From contig JAERSH010000085.1 in the NCBI GenBank assembly GCA_016845785.1, positions 1-37,241 of the forward strand: a stretch of 37,241 nt of DNA, given 5' to 3'. This DNA comes from Fidelibacterota bacterium. GTDB taxonomy: Bacteria; Fidelibacterota; Marinisomatia; Marinisomatales; TCS55. The position numbers and the translations under genes are program-made. Shown one piece after another: positions 34,878 through 37,241 of this stretch. Below the pieces are notes generated by a model. That model was not told the DNA's origin, searched no databases, and saw only the letters and a list, made by a program, of their open reading frames with translations. The number at the start of each line of letters is the position of its first letter. Position 1 is the first letter of the stretch.

Positions 34878-36224
34878 TCATATTAACGCCACCAGCTTAG
34901 GCGCAAGACCAATGTAGGACTCGGGAGTTAAAGATAACAACGTTTCCTTATCTTCATCGGAAATTTTCAAACCAGTAACAAACGCTGCCATAGATTCAGC
35001 ATAAATAGATTGTCCGCGGGTCAGTTCTTTAAGCTGTTCGTATGCTTCTTGTTTTCCGCACTTCCGCAAGATGGTTTGGACTGCTTCAGCCAAGACTTCC
35101 CAATGATTATCCAACTCATTCGTCATCTGGATTTTATTGATGGTGATCCGGCTTAAGCCTTTTAATATGTTTTGTAGCGCCAAGTAGGAATGCCCGAGTG
35201 CCACGCCCTGATTCCGCAAGGTAGTTGAATCGGTGAGATCCCGCTGCATTCTTGAAATAGGCAATTTCACTGCAAGGTGATTCAACATGGCATTGGCGAT
35301 TCCCATATTTCCTTCTGCATTTTCAAACTGAATGGGATTGATTTTATGGGGCATGGTGGAAGAGCCTACTTCGCCGGCAACTTTCTTTTGTCCAAGAATG
35401 CCCCGACTGATATAAGCCCACATGTCCCGACAAAGATCGGTGAGAATTGAATTCACTCTCACCACTTGATGGTAGCTTTCTGCCGCTGAATCGTGTGGTT
35501 CAATCTGGGTGGTGACTAAGTTAGGTTCAAGTCCCAATGACTTGATGAATTTTGATGCGAATCGGGTCCAATTGGTTTTAGGATAAGCGGCCATATGTGC
35601 GGACCATGTGCCTGTAGCGCCGCCGAATTTCCCCAATAATTTATGGGCCTTAATCTGATCGATTTGTCTGTCCAGGCGTGCGCAGAATACCGCCAATTCT
35701 TTTCCAAATGTAGTAGGCGTTGCGGGTTGCCCGTGGGTGAGTGCAAGCATGGAAGCGCTCTTATATTTCCGCGCTAATTTTTTTAATTCTTTATTCACGG
35801 ACTGCAGCAACCGCAAATAAACTTGCTTCAACCCATCTTGCCACATGAGTGTGTAAGATAAATTATTCACATCTTCTGATGTGAGTGCAAAATGGATCCA
35901 CGGATGAAGCGCCTTCTTCACGTTGCCTTGAATGTAGTATTCAATGGCTTTTACATCGTGATTGGTGGTGGCTTCGATCGCTTTGACTTTCTCTGCGCCA
36001 GCCAAATTGAAGTTCTGATAAACTTTTCGCAGACGCGCTTGCTCATCCTTGGAAAAGATCGGCAGAGCTTTAATCGATTTTTCATTCCCAAGTGCGATGA
36101 GATATTCGATCTCCACTTTCAGGCGATACTGCATGAGCGCCATCTCGCTAAAGTATGGCGACAGGTCGCCTACGCTATTGGCGTAGCGACCATCCAAGGG
36201 GCTGATAGAGTTTAGAGTATTCAT
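34878..36224 (-). CDS. purB: Adenylosuccinate lyase
   Basis: Cleaves SAICAR and adenylosuccinate, acting twice in AMP synthesis. The signature loop SSTMPHKINPIQFENAEGN is present, with the catalytic serines, plus TSEDVNNLSYTLM and LTHGQPATPTTFGKE. The start MNTLNSISPLDGRYANSVGDLSPYFSEMALMQYRL and 448-residue length match the longer E. coli-type PurB. ATG 36224 is preceded by half a repeat (36222-36238), which also covers the start codon. purF follows on the same strand. Confidence 0.97.
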   Translation of the reverse strand: MNTLNSISPLDGRYANSVGDLSPYFSEMALMQYRLKVEIEYLIALGNEKSIKALPIFSKDEQARLRKVYQNFNLAGAEKVKAIEATTNHDVKAIEYYIQGNVKKALHPWIHFALTSEDVNNLSYTLMWQDGLKQVYLRLLQSVNKELKKLARKYKSASMLALTHGQPATPTTFGKELAVFCARLDRQIDQIKAHKLLGKFGGATGTWSAHMAAYPKTNWTRFASKFIKSLGLEPNLVTTQIEPHDSAAESYHQVVRVNSILTDLCRDMWAYISRGILGQKKVAGEVGSSTMPHKINPIQFENAEGNMGIANAMLNHLAVKLPISRMQRDLTDSTTLRNQGVALGHSYLALQNILKGLSRITINKIQMTNELDNHWEVLAEAVQTILRKCGKQEAYEQLKELTRGQSIYAESMAAFVTGLKISDEDKETLLSLTPESYIGLAPKLVALI

Positions 36225-36238
36225 GTGTTCATGTGTTA
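36222..36238. repeat. Half-copy of the GTGTTCATGTGTT repeat at the purB start
   Basis: GTGTTCATGTGTTAA (36226-36240) with CATGT before it. It covers the purB start and the stop of the four-helix-bundle gene; no facing arm is seen. Confidence 0.6.
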
Positions 36239-36688
36239 AGGGTTGATGAATTCGTCCGGTAATTCCCAGCCATGTTTAATACTTCCATATTCCGCAATCG
36301 GCTTACCCACTTTGTTTGTTGAAATTGAAGAATCAACATATTTGAGTAACCCCATGGTAAGGGCATGCACTTCTTCGGAATCATCTTGTAATGATTGAAC
36401 CGTTTCTGGGTCTAAATAATTTTGATCCAAGACAACGTACAGTAAACTTTTTACTTCAGTTGCCGAACTCTGTGAAATATCTAAAAACCGGATAAATTCT
36501 TTCCGATGATAACGTGCGAACCCTTCAGCAATATTTGTCATAGATGAAACCGCTGCTCGACGCAATTGATCTTTCAACCCGAAGTCTTTTGAGAGTTCTC
36601 CGGTTTTGGTGATTGTGTAAATGTTGTTCACGAGCACACGAGCCTTTTGCCAGCAAATCAAATCTTCAAATTTGGTTATCTTTGCCAC
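36236..36688 (-). CDS. Four-helix-bundle protein of the 23S rRNA intervening-sequence family
   Basis: 150 residues. KFEDLICWQKARVLVNNIYTIT, FGLKDQLRRAAVSSMTNIAEGFARYHRKEFIRFLDISQSSATEVKSLLYV and the later helices are the clear PF05635-type pattern, with the RAA.S...NIAEG core. The last 35 residues (STNKVGKPIAEYGSIKHGWELPDEFINP) extend past the bundle. Start is GTG 36688; no in-frame ATG fits. No rRNA lies here; the gene sits alone between purE and purB, flanked on both sides by half-copies of the GTGTTCATGTGTT repeat. Function unknown. Confidence 0.9.
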   Translation of the reverse strand: MAKITKFEDLICWQKARVLVNNIYTITKTGELSKDFGLKDQLRRAAVSSMTNIAEGFARYHRKEFIRFLDISQSSATEVKSLLYVVLDQNYLDPETVQSLQDDSEEVHALTMGLLKYVDSSISTNKVGKPIAEYGSIKHGWELPDEFINP

Positions 36689-36702
36689 AATACTTACTCA
36701 TT

Positions 36703-36723
36703 AACACGTGAGCACATGAACAC
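36703..36723. repeat. Half-copy of the GTGTTCATGTGTT repeat after purE
   Basis: AACACGTG (36703-36710) and CACATGAACAC (36713-36723) are repeat-arm fragments in the same orientation, just after the purE stop and before the four-helix-bundle gene. No full inverted arm is present. Confidence 0.6.
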
Positions 36724-36725
36724 AC

Positions 36726-37112
36726 TTACACTTGAAAAATTCGTTTAACGGCTAATGCACAATTCCCCGGATCGACCACAGTCAACACCGGCGTATTGCT
36801 GGGCATTTGCAACGTAGAGTGGATGTTCACCAACATATCCGCTTTATCGGAAAATGGGGGACAACCCAAAGTTGGGAATTCAGAATTCGCAGCAACAAAT
36901 CCAGACAATGCATTGGACCGGCCGGCGATAGTGATATAGACAATGTCTTTACCATCTTTATTGTTTTCTAAAATTTCCAAGACCTTTAATGGCTGCTTAT
37001 GAGCCGATGCTGCATGCTGTTCCCAGGCGATGCCGTATTCATCTAATTTATCGGTGATTTTCTTTGCGTGGGGTTCGTCTGACGTGGAACCCATGATTAT
37101 GATTGTTTTCAT
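36726..37112 (-). CDS. purE: AIR carboxylase, class II (animal-type) PurE
   Basis: 128 residues from ATG 37112 (MKTIIIMGSTSD), chosen because AAGGAAA lies just upstream; an in-frame extension to 37133 adds only seven basic residues. The phosphate loop GSTSD is shared by all PurE. SAHK (36-39), AGRSNALSG (63-71) and CPP (84-86) are the class II pattern, as in the carboxylase half of animal PAICS (SAHK, AGRSNGLG, CPP). Class I PurE instead has AGAAHLPG-type sequence. Class II enzymes carboxylate AIR directly with CO2 and need no PurK; no purK is nearby. First pur gene of the minus-strand cluster. Confidence 0.92.
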   Translation of the reverse strand: MKTIIIMGSTSDEPHAKKITDKLDEYGIAWEQHAASAHKQPLKVLEILENNKDGKDIVYITIAGRSNALSGFVAANSEFPTLGCPPFSDKADMLVNIHSTLQMPSNTPVLTVVDPGNCALAVKRIFQV

Positions 37113-37127
37113 TTTTTTCCTTATTTT

Positions 37128-37197
<70 letters not shown>

Positions 37198-37241
37198 AAA
37201 TAGTTTGTTAAATTTTCGTTAATTCTTTCCTGAACGGGTTT

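Noticed and set aside
36236-36688. The four-helix-bundle gene as a true rRNA intervening sequence
   Set aside because: No 23S rRNA sequence flanks it; it lies between purE and purB.

Overview
The window looks like a chromosomal segment of an AT-rich, Gram-negative-type bacterium. I infer a member of the FCB superphylum, with Candidatus Marinimicrobia (SAR406) as the best guess; that placement is not proven. Supporting points are several lipoproteins (SodC, a serine hydrolase, a plug-domain protein), a 7TM-DISM histidine kinase, a TonB-plug-like domain, an animal-type (class II) PurE, and dispersed CCACGAAGGCACGAAG and AACGCAAAGGCGCAGAG repeats of a kind I associate with environmental genomes.

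Region 1 (1-8.9 kb), replication block: the 3' part of a two-domain parvulin-type peptidyl-prolyl isomerase gene, a candidate oriC with three perfect and several near-perfect DnaA boxes (about 839-1130), then dnaN, recF, a DciA-like DUF721 gene, gyrB, gyrA and a YggS-type PLP protein, all on the + strand with ATGA-type overlaps. dnaA is not in the window.

Region 2 (8.9-19.6 kb): an unrecognised 172-residue protein, a Cu/Zn superoxide dismutase lipoprotein, psuG on the minus strand, an unrecognised small basic protein, then a pyruvate dehydrogenase operon (aceE, aceF, lpd). Its 3' end runs by overlap or 2-nt spacing into an active/inactive pair of M16 peptidases and a DHFR/RibD-type reductase.

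Region 3 (19.6-26 kb), signalling and accessory genes: an SRPBCC protein with three copies of an unfamiliar ~42-residue repeat, a NarL-type response regulator and its 7TM/PAS histidine kinase, a 22-bp perfect palindrome and an orphan rho-independent terminator upstream of a glycerophosphodiesterase, a lipoprotein that looks like a free-standing TonB plug, a rhodanese and a small alpha/beta protein.

Region 4 (26-37.2 kb), purine cluster on the minus strand: in transcription order purE (class II), a four-helix-bundle gene, purB, purF, an isoprenylcysteine-methyltransferase-like gene, a toxin-antitoxin pair, two small membrane proteins, purD, purN, purH and a serine-hydrolase lipoprotein. purC, purM, purL, purQ and purK are not present. 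Most gaps in this region hold short inverted repeats, many starting within 20 nt of a stop codon: a GTGTTCATGTGTT/AACACATGAACAC family, plus the ACCACGAAGGCACGAAG and AACGCAAAGGCGCAGAG families. An ~84-bp direct repeat with a G9 or G11 tract lies upstream of two adjacent genes. I saw no such repeats left of 26 kb. No tRNA, rRNA, CRISPR array or transposase was seen.
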